Positions 1 through 7,404 of a stretch of 34,586 nucleotides of DNA are shown here, piece by piece. The DNA comes from an uncultured Acetobacteraceae bacterium (GTDB lineage: Bacteria > Pseudomonadota > Alphaproteobacteria > Acetobacterales > Acetobacteraceae), in assembly GCA_903847525.1 (NCBI GenBank), contig CAINEA010000857.1, forward strand, positions 1 through 34,586, given 5' to 3'. The notes under the pieces were generated by a model. That model worked only from the letters and a program-made list of their open reading frames with translations. It made no database searches and was not told the origin of the DNA. The position numbers and the translations under genes were made by a program. How positions within the stretch are numbered: the stretch's first letter is position 1; each line of letters opens with the position of its first letter.

Positions 1-143
1 ATGCTGGTGAACTGCGAGCCCTGATCGGAATTAAAAATTACGGGAGATCCGAACCGATCCAGCGCTTCCTGCAAGGCCTCGATGCAAAATCCCGTCTCCA
101 TGCCAGTCGACAAACGCCAAGCCAGAACACGGCGGCTGTACGA
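1..143 (-). mobile_element. IS3-family transposase OrfB remnant (runs off left edge)
   Basis: Reading the minus strand from about 143 to 1 gives one open frame with the end of the integrase (DDE) core of an IS3-family OrfB: YSRRVLAWRLS, then FCIEALQEALDRFGSP, then IFNSDQGSQFTS, which holds the second catalytic aspartate. Upstream of the YS the frame no longer matches the usual DW-YSR context, so the 5' part is lost and the break lies near 143-145. The downstream part lies outside the window. It is a remnant in what can be seen, and it marks a rearrangement boundary next to the 93-aa gene. I recognise the family from the motif and cannot name the element. Confidence 0.75.
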
Positions 144-154
144 GCATCCTGGGC

Positions 155-436
155 CTATCGCCCGGTCTGTAGGCCGCTCTGGATCGTCGCTGCCGTGACC
201 CTGCAGCCGCACTCCTGGCACCGTAGCCGGCGTAGCACGACGCCGACCGTCACCGTGCCATCATAGAACCGGGCCAGGTCCGCCAGCGCATACACCCGAT
301 CGCGTCGACAGCCGGGCTCGCCGCAATCCACGCCCATCAGCCAGGCCTCAAAGTCACGGAGCGGGCTTTCGGGCACGGCGCGGCGTTGAGCTCGTGGGGA
401 TGCGTTGGCGGCCATGTATGAACATATCAGGAACAT
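155..436 (-). CDS. small putative zinc-binding protein, 93 aa
   Basis: Function unknown. The core reads GVDCGEPGCRRDRVYALADL at about residues 35-54, then ARFYDGTVTVGVVLRRLRC and QECGCRV. Two cysteine pairs (C38/C43 and C73/C76 with C78) look like a metal-binding zinc ribbon. I recall similar short proteins with the pattern VDCG-PGC...LRRMRC as common, uncharacterised proteins of alphaproteobacterial chromosomes and plasmids. The start is uncertain: M1 at 436 or M8 at 415 are both possible, and neither has a clear Shine-Dalgarno. The gene abuts the IS3 remnant, and its stop codon falls only about 12 bases from the break, so the end could have been altered by the rearrangement. Confidence 0.6.
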   Translation of the reverse strand: MFLICSYMAANASPRAQRRAVPESPLRDFEAWLMGVDCGEPGCRRDRVYALADLARFYDGTVTVGVVLRRLRCQECGCRVTAATIQSGLQTGR

Positions 437-1086
437 GGATCGTGGCGAGTCACAGATCTATGTGATCGCCTGCACGCTGTAGCTCCCACAGAAGCATCAG
501 TCGCCACACATTCAGCCGGCCAACAGAAAGTCGCCGCACATTCACGGCGGTAATTCCGAAGAAAAGATGCTCGGGAATGGGTGGCGTTTCCTGGGCCTGC
601 GTTGGCGCTGTAACAGCCTGAGCGGCTGCCCCCTTACTCGTCGTTAAGGAAGAGGTTTGAAACGCGGCACGCATCCATTCTGTGGAGAAGACCAGCAATG
701 CCGGAAATGAAATTACAGGCGTTTACGCCAAAATAGTTGCTTCGACGCGGACGCAGCGGGTACGATGTTCTTCCGATTCGAGCATGGCTGCAGTGCCCGG
801 TCCCGTGAGGATAAAAAAGCTGTCAACGTCAATGCAGGCCTACGCCGGAGCCGCCAAAGCGGGGAAGGTGGACTCGTACGTCAATCGGTTACCCCCAACG
901 CACAGGGGCAATGTGCGAAGTGCAGCATCGCTGCAATGCCATGAGGCATTACCGAAAAGCCAGGTGTCGGAACCTGTGTATGCCCCCTTAAATTTAGAGG
1001 CATTCACTATGGCATCCGAAGAACTGACTGGCTTCTCCCCCAGCAGCGTCGTGATGACGCGGCTTCCCGCAGATGGAACGACAAAA
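437..1086. other. 650-bp stretch without a convincing gene
   Basis: Open frames of 82 aa (minus, 450-698) and 105 aa (minus, 840-1157) and the upstream extension of the HTH gene (plus, from 682) all exist, but none shows a recognisable motif, a good ribosome binding site or plausible composition. The only structure seen is a pair of 15-bp near-identical direct repeats at 500-514 and 530-544. The stretch may hold the promoter of the HTH gene starting at 1087. Confidence 0.4.
500..544. repeat. two 15-bp imperfect direct repeats, 30-bp period
   Basis: GTCGCCACACATTCA at 500-514 recurs as GTCGCCGCACATTCA at 530-544, with one mismatch and a start-to-start distance of 30 bp, roughly three helical turns. 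Spaced repeats of this kind can be transposase-binding sites near the end of an insertion sequence (IS21-type ends have such internal repeats) or operator pairs. No transposase gene is attached, so this may be a solo IS end; that is inference. Confidence 0.45.
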
Positions 1087-1275
1087 ATGACTCCAAATCC
1101 TGACAGGTTAACCCCCGCCGCCGCCGCCGAGCTGATCGGCGTGCAACCGCGCCGCATCCTTCGCTGGGTCCGTCGTTACCCGAACCTTGGCCGTCGCATC
1201 GGTGGCCGCTGGGTGATCGACCCCGAAGTGCTGGCGGTCCTGGCCGCTGGCACGCCCGGAACTGACCTTTCCTAA
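1087..1275 (+). CDS. small helix-turn-helix (excisionase/AlpA-like) protein, 62 aa
   Basis: The protein starting at ATG 1087 is almost entirely one winged-helix-like DNA-binding domain: LTPAAAAELIGVQPRRILRW at about 8-27 is the HTH, and GRRIGGRWVIDPEVLAVL is the wing and following helix seen in MerR/excisionase-type HTH_17 proteins. The open frame extends upstream to 682, but that part is low in protein-like character, so I chose the ATG that begins just before the domain. It sits upstream of a primase-like gene fragment, as small excisionase or regulator genes often do in genomic islands and phage-like replication modules. Its target DNA is unknown. Confidence 0.6.
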   Translation: MTPNPDRLTPAAAAELIGVQPRRILRWVRRYPNLGRRIGGRWVIDPEVLAVLAAGTPGTDLS

Positions 1276-1427
1276 ATCGCTTCACGCCGTCTCGCTCTGG
1301 TGTAGCGACGACACGTGATTGGGCTGGTCGATGGGTTGGGCTGCTGACACCCGGAATCTATCAAAAATCTAGCCGAATTGCGAGAAAAACGCATCAAAAG
1401 CGGGAAAAATCGAAAGATTATTCTCCC

Positions 1428-1631
1428 ATGTCCCCATATACCCGCCGCGCCCGGCTTCTCGCTGGCACCGCACAACAAGCTGACAGCTTCGACCACCGGC
1501 GCTTCGCCATCCGTATCCTGGCCGCGATGGTCGAGCATTCGGACACGATAACCGGCGCGACGCTGATAACGCCGGATGGTTTCGTGGAGTACATCCCCGC
1601 AGGTCATCTTCGACATGGTGGCCGCGCATGA
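1428..1631 (+). CDS. small hypothetical protein, 67 aa, overlapping the primase remnant
   Basis: Function unknown. The protein has a basic N-terminus and an ordered-looking C-terminal half (IRILAAMVEHSDTITGATLI, then TPDGFVEYIPAGHL). The main support is genetic: its stop TGA (1629-1631) overlaps the ATG of the following gene (1628) in an ATGA junction typical of translational coupling. There is no strong Shine-Dalgarno before ATG 1428. With the HTH gene upstream and the primase-like gene downstream it forms what was probably a small replication or excision module. Confidence 0.45.
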   Translation: MSPYTRRARLLAGTAQQADSFDHRRFAIRILAAMVEHSDTITGATLITPDGFVEYIPAGHLRHGGRA

Positions 1632-1960
1632 ACGCCATGCCGCCGACCGGGTTGTCGGTGCAATCGGTCTCCGCGCTGCGCTCCCGACTATGGGCCGCCG
1701 GGTTCCGACCGATCCCGCTCTACAACCACAACCATGTCGGCAGTTCGCCGGGGAAACGCCCGCTTGGCGACGGCTGGGTGCCGAGGCTTCAGCCAGCCGA
1801 GGAAGGATGCGAGGCCTGCGGCCCGGGTTCAAGAAACCGACGGCGGCGCTCATCAACAGCGCCAAGGGGGCGGCAAACGGCAGGAGATCGATTGGCAAAG
1901 ATTTTCCCCTTCAACGCACCATGCGGGTCAGGGAAAGAGGTATCCGACGGGATAGGCTGA
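1628..1960 (+). pseudogene. truncated bifunctional primase-polymerase (prim-pol), N-terminal remnant
   Basis: Residues about 10-50 (LRSRLWAAGFRPIPLYNHNH, then PGKRPLGDGWVPRL) match the N-terminal strand and loop pattern of primase-polymerase (PrimPol/D5-type) replication proteins, in which AAGFRPVP is followed by GKRPLG and W. Full family members are several hundred residues long; here recognisable sequence stops near 1790 and the frame runs out at 1960 in basic, low-complexity sequence. The active-site acidic motif and any helicase domain are missing, so I call it a remnant. It is coupled by ATGA overlap to the 67-aa gene. The deletion point lies between 1790 and the LysR promoter at about 1980. 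Confidence 0.5.
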
Positions 1961-1980
1961 GAAAAATTCATTGTTTCGGC

Positions 1981-2009
1981 CATATCGTTCTGTTTTATAG
2001 AACGATATG
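1981..2009 (+). promoter_or_regulatory. perfect 11-bp inverted repeat overlapping the LysR start codon
   Basis: CATATCGTTCT (1981-1991) and AGAACGATATG (1999-2009) are exact reverse complements separated by GTTTTAT. The last three bases of the right arm are the ATG of the LysR gene. The AT-rich dyad with a T-N11-A core suits a LysR-type autoregulatory operator. There is no Shine-Dalgarno between the arms, so the transcript may be leaderless or translated weakly. Confidence 0.65.
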
Positions 2010-2900
2010 AAAAACCTGAACTTCAACCATCTCCGCTACTTCTGGGCGGTCGCGCATGAAGGCAGCCTCACGCGAGCGGCCGAGCGATTGAATCTGTCGC
2101 AGTCGGCGCTATCGGTGCAGATCCAGAAACTCGAACACCAGATGGGTCACCCGCTGTTCGAACGTGTCGGCAAGCGGCTCGTCTTAACCGAAGCTGGTCA
2201 GATATCGCTGGATTATGCGGACACCGTGTTCCAGGCAGGCGACGAGTTGATGAGCACCCTTGAAGGACGGCCTCTCGCAAGCCGCCAGGTCTTGAGGGTC
2301 GGCGCGCTTACGACCCTGTCGCGCAACTTCCAGCTTGAGTTCCTGCGTCCCTTGGTCGGTCGCGCGGATGTAGAACTGATCGTGCGTTCCGGCTCGACAC
2401 GCGACCTGCTCGCGCAGCTCGAAGCTCATGCCATCGACGTGGTTCTTTCCAATAGCGCCGCTCAACGCGACGCCCGCGTACCCTTTCGCAATCATCTCCT
2501 GAATAAGCAGCCTGTCAGTCTGGTGGGGCGACCGAGGCCGGGCAATGCGCCGTTTCACTTCCCTGAGGATTTGCGCAGCGAACCGATCCTGCTTCCTAGC
2601 CTCGACAGCGACATCCGGGTCGGCTTCGACCGTCTGCTGGATTTGGCGGGCATAAACCCGATCATCTTGGCCGAAGTCGACGACATGGCGATGTTGCGCT
2701 TGCTCGCGCGTGAGCGCGAAGGGGTAACCCTCGTGCCGCCGATCGTCGTCCGTGATGAACTCGAATCGGGAGTCTTGGTCGAGCATTGTCGCATCCCGCA
2801 ACTCACAGAAAGCTTCTATGCAATCATCCAAAATCGGCGGTTCCCCAAACAACTTCTGGGTGCACTGCTGCAAAGATATGCGGATAAGACTTCAACCTGA
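2007..2900 (+). CDS. LysR-family transcriptional regulator, NhaR-like, 297 aa
   Basis: A full-length LysR-type regulator. Residues about 5-65 form the winged HTH (FNHLRYFWAVAHEGSLTRAA, then SQSALSVQIQKLE and HPLFERVGKRLVLTEAG), with the HLRYFWAVA opening typical of the NhaR branch. A periplasmic-binding-like effector domain fills about 90-290. The length is normal for the family. The start codon lies within the right arm of a perfect inverted repeat, which suggests autoregulation. LysR regulators commonly control a divergent neighbour, but the sequence to its left is only a primase remnant, so that partner may have been lost; the esterase operon to the right is convergent with it. Its 3' end overlaps the end of the hydratase remnant by a few bases. 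The effector is unknown. Confidence 0.9.
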   Translation: MKNLNFNHLRYFWAVAHEGSLTRAAERLNLSQSALSVQIQKLEHQMGHPLFERVGKRLVLTEAGQISLDYADTVFQAGDELMSTLEGRPLASRQVLRVGALTTLSRNFQLEFLRPLVGRADVELIVRSGSTRDLLAQLEAHAIDVVLSNSAAQRDARVPFRNHLLNKQPVSLVGRPRPGNAPFHFPEDLRSEPILLPSLDSDIRVGFDRLLDLAGINPIILAEVDDMAMLRLLAREREGVTLVPPIVVRDELESGVLVEHCRIPQLTESFYAIIQNRRFPKQLLGALLQRYADKTST

Positions 2901-3200
2901 GCGATTATGAACGAGCGACCGCTCTCGGGTCACGCCAGATCGCTGCCGATGGCCTGGCCGTCGCCGGCGCTGTGCGCGTATCCGCATGGACGGCGGCGAT
3001 GACGTGTCCGCGCCCGCACAGAACGCCTTGCCGGCTCCGGCAAGCACGATTACAGAAATGTTGTCGTCGTGCTGTGCCGATATCAGCGCGTCGGTCATCG
3101 TATGCACCAGCTCCGAATTCAGAGAATTGCATTTGTCCAGACGGTTCATTTTCAGAACGCGGATCGGTACGCGACCCTGGGTCAGCAGAATGTCGGTCAA
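2892..3200 (-). pseudogene. enoyl-CoA hydratase/isomerase N-terminal remnant
   Basis: The first about 65 residues match the start of the crotonase fold: VLKMNRLDKCNSLNSELVHT, then ISVIVLAGAGKAFCAGAD, in which the NSLN and GKAFCAGAD blocks form the CoA-binding and first oxyanion-hole region. After CAGADT the frame turns into arginine-rich sequence and ends, whereas family members are about 260 aa. The catalytic second half is absent, so this is a broken gene. It starts at TTG 3200, overlapping the stop of the esterase (TTGA), so the two were once one operon. The break lies near 3000, close to the end of the LysR gene. Confidence 0.7.
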
Positions 3201-4807
3201 AGGTTCGTCTGCTTCAGCGACAGACCGGCAAGCAGCTTACGTTCCAAGCCGCGGTGATCGTTCACGACACGCGACGTGACATCGAACACCATCGTCGAAC
3301 GATCAGCGTCGGTATAGGCCGGCCAATGTGGCACCGCGGGGTTGTCCGGGTTTCCGGAACGGGCAAAGGCGAGCCAGCTCGCGCTCATCTGGTCCGCCAG
3401 AGCCTGAGGCTCGGCACCGGTGCCCACCATGGACGCAGATTTGGCGACATTATCGAACACAAAGGCCAGTTCGACGGAATGGGGCGTCTTCCATTTGCCG
3501 CCCCCGACCGGTGTGCGCCAGTCGACTTCGTAGAGCCATACCGGGGCGCCGCCCTGCGCGGCCTTGCGTCCAGCCTGCTGCCAGGCACCTTGGCGCATGC
3601 GCAGGTCGGTTTCGATGGCGAAGAACAGGTCGCCAGGCGTCGCGTCCGGCCAGGTTTCGCGGAAGGTTGCCAGAACGCGGTCGATATCGCCTGGCTCGAA
3701 CCAGCGCAGCAGCCGTTCGCGCAGCCCGGCCTCGTCCAGCGTAAAAGCCGCGGGGTCGCCGCCACCGGTGAGGAGCGTCATTTCAGTCGCAACCGTGCCG
3801 ACCAGCAGCGGGACATTCCGCGACACCTCTGGAGCCCCAGGTACCCAAGGTCCGGAGGGCAATGCGCGCCCGTCGGCCACGGGGCGGAAGTTCAGTCCGC
3901 CCGAGGTCTTCTGGGCTTTCTCCATGCCAGCGATCAGAACCTCCGCCGGCAGGCTGGCGAGTTTACCGGCCTCCGACGGGGAGAGTTCAAGCGTGGCGAG
4001 CAGCTTGCGCGTCAGCGCCGAGGAAGCGTCGGGGCTCATGGCCTCGAGGTAGTAGGAACCGCTCTGCACGACGGCGCGGTGAAACAGGCCGGCAGCCGCC
4101 GGCATCGCCATCAGGCAGCTGACCTTTCCGCCGCCGCCTGACTGGCCGAAGATGGTGACATTGCCCGGATCACCGCCGAAGGACGCGATGTTGTCGCGGA
4201 CCCAGCCCAGCGCCTGGACGAGGTCGAGTAGTCCAACATTGCCGGCATCCGCGTATTCAGGGGCGAACTGAGCGAGCTGCAGATAACCGAACAGATTGAG
4301 CCGGTGATTAACCGTTACCACCACGACGTCGCCCTTCCGGGCGAGGCGCGTGCCGTCGAACACGTTCCGAGAGCCCGACAGGCTGGAGAAGTCGCCGCCA
4401 TGGAACCAGACCATGACCGGGCGCTTGGCGCCGTCCGCCAGTGCCGGGGTCCAGACATTCAGTGCCAGGCAGTCTTCGCTCATGTCCTTGTCGAAGGTCC
4501 AGGAGCTGAAGATCTCGGGGAGGCTGCGTATTACCTGCGGGCACATCGGCGCGAAAGCGAGCGCGTCGCGCACGCCGCTCCAGGGCGCGGGCGCGGCGGG
4601 TGGCCGGAAACGACCCTCACCTCCCGTCGAGGCTCCATAGGGGATACCCTTGAAGACGTGGGTTCCGCCATCCGTCGCACCACGGACCTGGCCAGTGTTG
4701 GTTGTGGCAACAGGGGCAGAGCCCTGTGCTACAGGCTGGCGTGGACTGGAGAGCGCGAGGCCACCACCGATCGCCGTCCCGAGAACGACCCGACGCGATA
4801 ACACCAT
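3197..4807 (-). CDS. Tat-exported type-B carboxylesterase/lipase, 536 aa
   Basis: An alpha/beta-hydrolase of the carboxylesterase type-B (p-nitrobenzyl esterase-like) family that would hydrolyse carboxylic esters. ATG 4807 was chosen because GGAGG stands 8 bases upstream and the protein then opens with a twin-arginine signal (LSRRVVLG, hydrophobic stretch, cleavage near VAQG), so export to the periplasm is likely. The oxyanion motif HGGDF is at 136-140, SEDCLALNVW at 110-119 and the nucleophile elbow GQSGG has Ser223. Glu342 (VATEM) and His443 (TPHSVEL) complete the expected triad. Length is normal for the family. The open frame upstream to 5299 is not coding. Its stop overlaps the start of an enoyl-CoA hydratase remnant. 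No substrate can be inferred, and it looks like cargo unrelated to transfer. Confidence 0.9.
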   Translation of the reverse strand: MVLSRRVVLGTAIGGGLALSSPRQPVAQGSAPVATTNTGQVRGATDGGTHVFKGIPYGASTGGEGRFRPPAAPAPWSGVRDALAFAPMCPQVIRSLPEIFSSWTFDKDMSEDCLALNVWTPALADGAKRPVMVWFHGGDFSSLSGSRNVFDGTRLARKGDVVVVTVNHRLNLFGYLQLAQFAPEYADAGNVGLLDLVQALGWVRDNIASFGGDPGNVTIFGQSGGGGKVSCLMAMPAAAGLFHRAVVQSGSYYLEAMSPDASSALTRKLLATLELSPSEAGKLASLPAEVLIAGMEKAQKTSGGLNFRPVADGRALPSGPWVPGAPEVSRNVPLLVGTVATEMTLLTGGGDPAAFTLDEAGLRERLLRWFEPGDIDRVLATFRETWPDATPGDLFFAIETDLRMRQGAWQQAGRKAAQGGAPVWLYEVDWRTPVGGGKWKTPHSVELAFVFDNVAKSASMVGTGAEPQALADQMSASWLAFARSGNPDNPAVPHWPAYTDADRSTMVFDVTSRVVNDHRGLERKLLAGLSLKQTNL

Positions 4808-5084
4808 TTCGGTTTCCTCCCCCGAGGGGCCTGTGGCCCCGTCCATGATTGGATCGAGCCTAGGCGTGCGGCGCCGCCGTGGGCAAGTCGCAGACACGCC
4901 AGACTGGGGTAGATCCGGCGCCGCATTGCGGATGCCGTTACATCCTAGATGGATATTTGGATCGGACCATTCACGACAGTTTGCCGCGCGTTGAGGCCAG
5001 ACGAATGCGGCGATAAGCCATGCCGGTGACCGCTGAGCGCAAGCTGCTTCACGCTGGCGACCAGAAGCGGGCGGATTTGCCGCA
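4808..5084. other. intergenic region between esterase and ParB leader
   Basis: About 280 bp without a supported gene. It should hold the divergent promoters of the esterase (minus) and the ParB-like gene (plus), although I cannot place -35/-10 boxes convincingly. A GGGGCC/GGCCCC hairpin (4826-4840) lies just upstream of the esterase ribosome binding site on the minus transcript. Confidence 0.4.
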
Positions 5085-5229
5085 TCGCCGTCCGCCGCCG
5101 CAAGGGTTCGGCGCCCGCAGAAGGCGCCCGCGGTTGCGCCGCGCCCTGGCCCCGGCTCTCCGGGATGCGGCCCCGGGGTTGGGTCTTCCCAGAGGAGAGG
5201 GGAGACCGAGAGCAACCCAACAGGAGCCC
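5085..5229 (+). promoter_or_regulatory. GC-rich structured leader of the ParB-like gene (leader 1)
   Basis: The 145 bp upstream of the ParB start are very GC-rich and hairpin-forming. GGGTTG (5176-5181) pairs with CAACCC (5213-5218), and inside it GGTCTTCCC (5182-5190) pairs with GGGGAGACC (5199-5207) with one G-U wobble, giving a long stem that ends directly before the CAGGAG ribosome binding site at 5221-5226. The block resembles the leader of the 56-aa gene: AGAAGGC, GGCCCCG and GGGGTTG occur in the same order and similar spacing (5119, 5148, 5175 here; 11505, 11530, 11554 there). Role unknown; it may be a regulatory RNA or a single-strand promoter. Confidence 0.5.
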
Positions 5230-5313
5230 ATGATGGCCGAACTTCGCAGCGTCGATCCGAACACCCTTGTCCCGAACCCCGACAACCCGCGGCGGACACA
5301 AGTGCCGTAGGCG
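5230..5313 (+). pseudogene. severed N-terminus of the ParB-like gene, ending at an in-frame TAG
   Basis: The natural start appears to be ATG 5230 or 5233, with CAGGAG at 5221-5226 upstream. Codons from there read AELRSVDPNTLVPNPDNPRR, the standard N-terminal strand and RR turn of the ParB/Srx nuclease-like domain, then TQVP and a TAG at 5308-5310. The frame continues without change into the main body of the protein (AMDDQLVASIKAVGIVQPP). A single base change from a sense codon such as CAG would explain the stop. Confidence 0.7.
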
Positions 5314-6966
5314 ATGGACGATCAGCTCGTCGCCTCCATCAAGGCCGTCGGGATCGTCCAGCCCCCGCGTGTGAAGGAGGCGGATGGCCGTCTCGTGATC
5401 ATCGTCGGCAATCGCCGCGCCAAGGCCGCGATCACCGCGGGTCTGGCGGAGATCGACGTGCTGGTCTGCGATGCCGACGAGGCCGCAGATGCCATGCGGT
5501 CCATGTCCGAGAACCTCATCCGGGCGTCGATGACCAGCGTGGACATCTGGAGGGCTACCGAGGCGCTGGAGGGCCAGGGCTGGAATGAACAGGCGATTTC
5601 CGACGCTCTGGCGTTGCCGGCTCGCACCATTCGCCGTCTCAAGCTGCTGGCCAATCTGCATCCGGCCATGCTCGAGTTCATGGCCGGCGGCAGCATGCCG
5701 AACGAGGATCAGCTGCGCACCATCGCCAGTGCATCGCGCGAGGAACAGACGCAGGTCTGGAAAAAGCACAAGCCCAAGAAGGGGCACGACGTCTACTGGC
5801 ATGAAATCGCGCGTGGCCTCGCCAAACGGCGCATGCCGTTCTCTGCCGCGAAGTTCGATGAAGACCTGGCACGGGCTTATGGCGTCGTCTGGGAAGACGA
5901 TCTGTTCGCGCCGGCCGGCGAGGACGGCCGCTACACGACCAACGTCGAAGGCTTTTTTGGCGCGCAGCAGGAGTGGTTGCAGAACAGCCTGCCTGAGCGT
6001 GGCATTCTGCTGACGACCGATGAATATGGCCGCCACGAGCTGCCGAAGAAGGCCGAGCACGTCTACGGCAAACCTGGCAAGAACGACCATATCGGTCACT
6101 ACCTCGACTCGAACTCCGGCGAGGTGAGGACGATCGCCTACCGGATGCCCGAACCGAAGAAGCCCGTCAAAAATGGCAATGCCGGCAAGCATGGCGAACC
6201 TACGGACGGCTCAGGTGAAAGCGACGTGCCGACGCGGACAAGGCCCGACGTAACTCAGAAGGGGGCCGCCATGATTGGCGACCTGCGCACCGACGCGCTG
6301 CACCAGGCGCTGCGGGAGGCTACGATCGATGACCACATTCTGCTGGCGCTCCTGATCCTCGCCTTTGGCGGCAAGAACGTATCGGTTCAGAGTGGTTCCG
6401 GCATGGACGCTTTCGAACGGAATAAAGTCTGCAAGACGATTGCCGAGGGCGGCGTGCTCACCATGGATCATGATGTACTCCGCCGTGCCGCGCGTGACAT
6501 GCTCACGGGTGTGCTATCCTGTCGCGATAACATGACGGATAGCGGCTTCGTCGCCCGCATTGCCGGCGATGCGATCGGCGCATCGCTCTGCCTTCCAAAC
6601 ATGGCGACAGAGGAATTTCTATCCTGCCTTTCCAAAGCCGGCATTGAGAAGGCAGCCTCCGCCGAAGGGGTAAGGATCGAGCCTCGCGGCAAGGATACGC
6701 GTGCGCGCTTGATCGAGCGGTTCAAGGACAGCGTCTACGTCTATCCAGCAGCTTTCTTCAAGCTGACTGAGGACGATCTGACGAAGGGCAAGGCCTCGGA
6801 GCCTCGCCGCTACGTTCCGGGGGTCGGTTGGAACAGCCCTGATGACGATGACGTCGAAGAGGCAGAAGCCGAGGTTGGCCAACCCGAAGACGGAGGTGAC
6901 GAGGCCCGCACAGAGACCCGGAATGCCAACGATCCGGGCGACGAGTACTCCGCCGCCGCGGAATGA
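5314..6966 (+). CDS. parB: ParB/RepB/Spo0J-family protein, 550 aa from the internal ATG
   Basis: A ParB-like DNA-binding protein. From ATG 5314 the ParB N-terminal domain continues (IKAVGIVQPP, then VIIVGNRRAKAAITAG at about 25-40 as the GERR-type motif, then SENLIRASMTSVDIWRA as the second box), followed by an HTH segment (QAISDALALPARTIRRLKLL). The long C-terminal part to 550 is not recognised and ends in an acidic tail. This body lacks the first strand of the domain because an in-frame TAG at 5308-5310 separates it from its natural start at 5230, and ATG 5314 has no good ribosome binding site. No ParA partner is next to it, so it is probably an accessory ParB of the kind found on conjugative elements rather than a full partition system. 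A hairpin terminator follows. Confidence 0.8.
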   Translation: MDDQLVASIKAVGIVQPPRVKEADGRLVIIVGNRRAKAAITAGLAEIDVLVCDADEAADAMRSMSENLIRASMTSVDIWRATEALEGQGWNEQAISDALALPARTIRRLKLLANLHPAMLEFMAGGSMPNEDQLRTIASASREEQTQVWKKHKPKKGHDVYWHEIARGLAKRRMPFSAAKFDEDLARAYGVVWEDDLFAPAGEDGRYTTNVEGFFGAQQEWLQNSLPERGILLTTDEYGRHELPKKAEHVYGKPGKNDHIGHYLDSNSGEVRTIAYRMPEPKKPVKNGNAGKHGEPTDGSGESDVPTRTRPDVTQKGAAMIGDLRTDALHQALREATIDDHILLALLILAFGGKNVSVQSGSGMDAFERNKVCKTIAEGGVLTMDHDVLRRAARDMLTGVLSCRDNMTDSGFVARIAGDAIGASLCLPNMATEEFLSCLSKAGIEKAASAEGVRIEPRGKDTRARLIERFKDSVYVYPAAFFKLTEDDLTKGKASEPRRYVPGVGWNSPDDDDVEEAEAEVGQPEDGGDEARTETRNANDPGDEYSAAAE

Positions 6967-6976
6967 AGGCGCACGG

Positions 6977-7002
6977 CCCGCCCCAGTCTCCGGGGCGGGT
7001 TT
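6977..7002 (+). terminator. Rho-independent terminator after the ParB-like gene
   Basis: CCCGCCCC (6977-6984) and GGGGCGGG (6992-6999) are perfect complements around the loop AGTCTCC, followed by TTTC. It starts 11 bp after the ParB stop and lies upstream of the 125-aa gene. Confidence 0.7.
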
Positions 7003-7026
7003 CGTCTCCCGAACGAGGAGTCCGCT

Positions 7027-7404
7027 ATGACCCACCTCACGGCAGGGGGCACCGACGCGCTCGCGCACTCGACGATGCCCGACACATTGCAGCCGCGCGC
7101 GCCAGCACCGGCAACGCCGCCTCGGCATTTCGATCGTGACTTTCTCCGATTCGGTATCGCTGACCGCCGCCAGAGGTTCGAAGAGCTGGAGGCCAACATG
7201 GTCGCCATTTGCGAATGTGCCGCTCTCCGCGGCGCCGATCGCGGCGCTCGCATTGACCATCGTCAAACCTGGGACAGGGCGATGTGGCAACGTTATCTCG
7301 CCACCGCAACGCAGATTGAACCCGACTTCATGCCGGAGATGCTTCGGCTGCTGCGCGAAATCGATCGGCTGCAACGGCTGCTGATGCTATCGATGAAAAT
7401 TTAG
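7027..7404 (+). CDS. hypothetical protein, 125 aa
   Basis: Not recognised. ATG 7027 has GAGGAG at 7014-7019. The first about 35 residues are Pro/Ala-rich and probably disordered; the remainder looks folded and helical, with conserved-looking segments (FLRFGIADRRQRFEELEANM, CECAALRGADRGARIDHRQT, MLRLLREIDRLQRLLMLSM). There is no membrane segment or signal peptide. It lies between the ParB and ssb genes, follows a terminator and probably depends on its own promoter or on read-through. Position next to ssb suggests a cytoplasmic leading-region accessory protein; that is inference. Confidence 0.65.
   Translation: MTHLTAGGTDALAHSTMPDTLQPRAPAPATPPRHFDRDFLRFGIADRRQRFEELEANMVAICECAALRGADRGARIDHRQTWDRAMWQRYLATATQIEPDFMPEMLRLLREIDRLQRLLMLSMKI

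Noticed and set aside
450-698. Minus-strand 82-codon frame
   Set aside because: It covers the direct repeats, which appear as the repeated peptide NVRRLS/NVWRLM, and shows no domain or ribosome binding site.
2972-4141. Plus-strand open frame of 389 codons opposite the carboxylesterase
   Set aside because: The minus strand encodes a complete Ser-Glu-His hydrolase; the plus frame is Arg/Gly-rich shadow.
5308-5310. Programmed amber read-through or pyrrolysine at the ParB TAG
   Set aside because: No read-through context or pyrrolysine machinery is visible, and ordinary mutation or base error is simpler.
4945-6192. Minus-strand open frame of 415 codons opposite the ParB-like gene
   Set aside because: Antisense shadow of a high-GC gene; composition is odd, it has no motif, and the plus strand carries clear ParB sequence.
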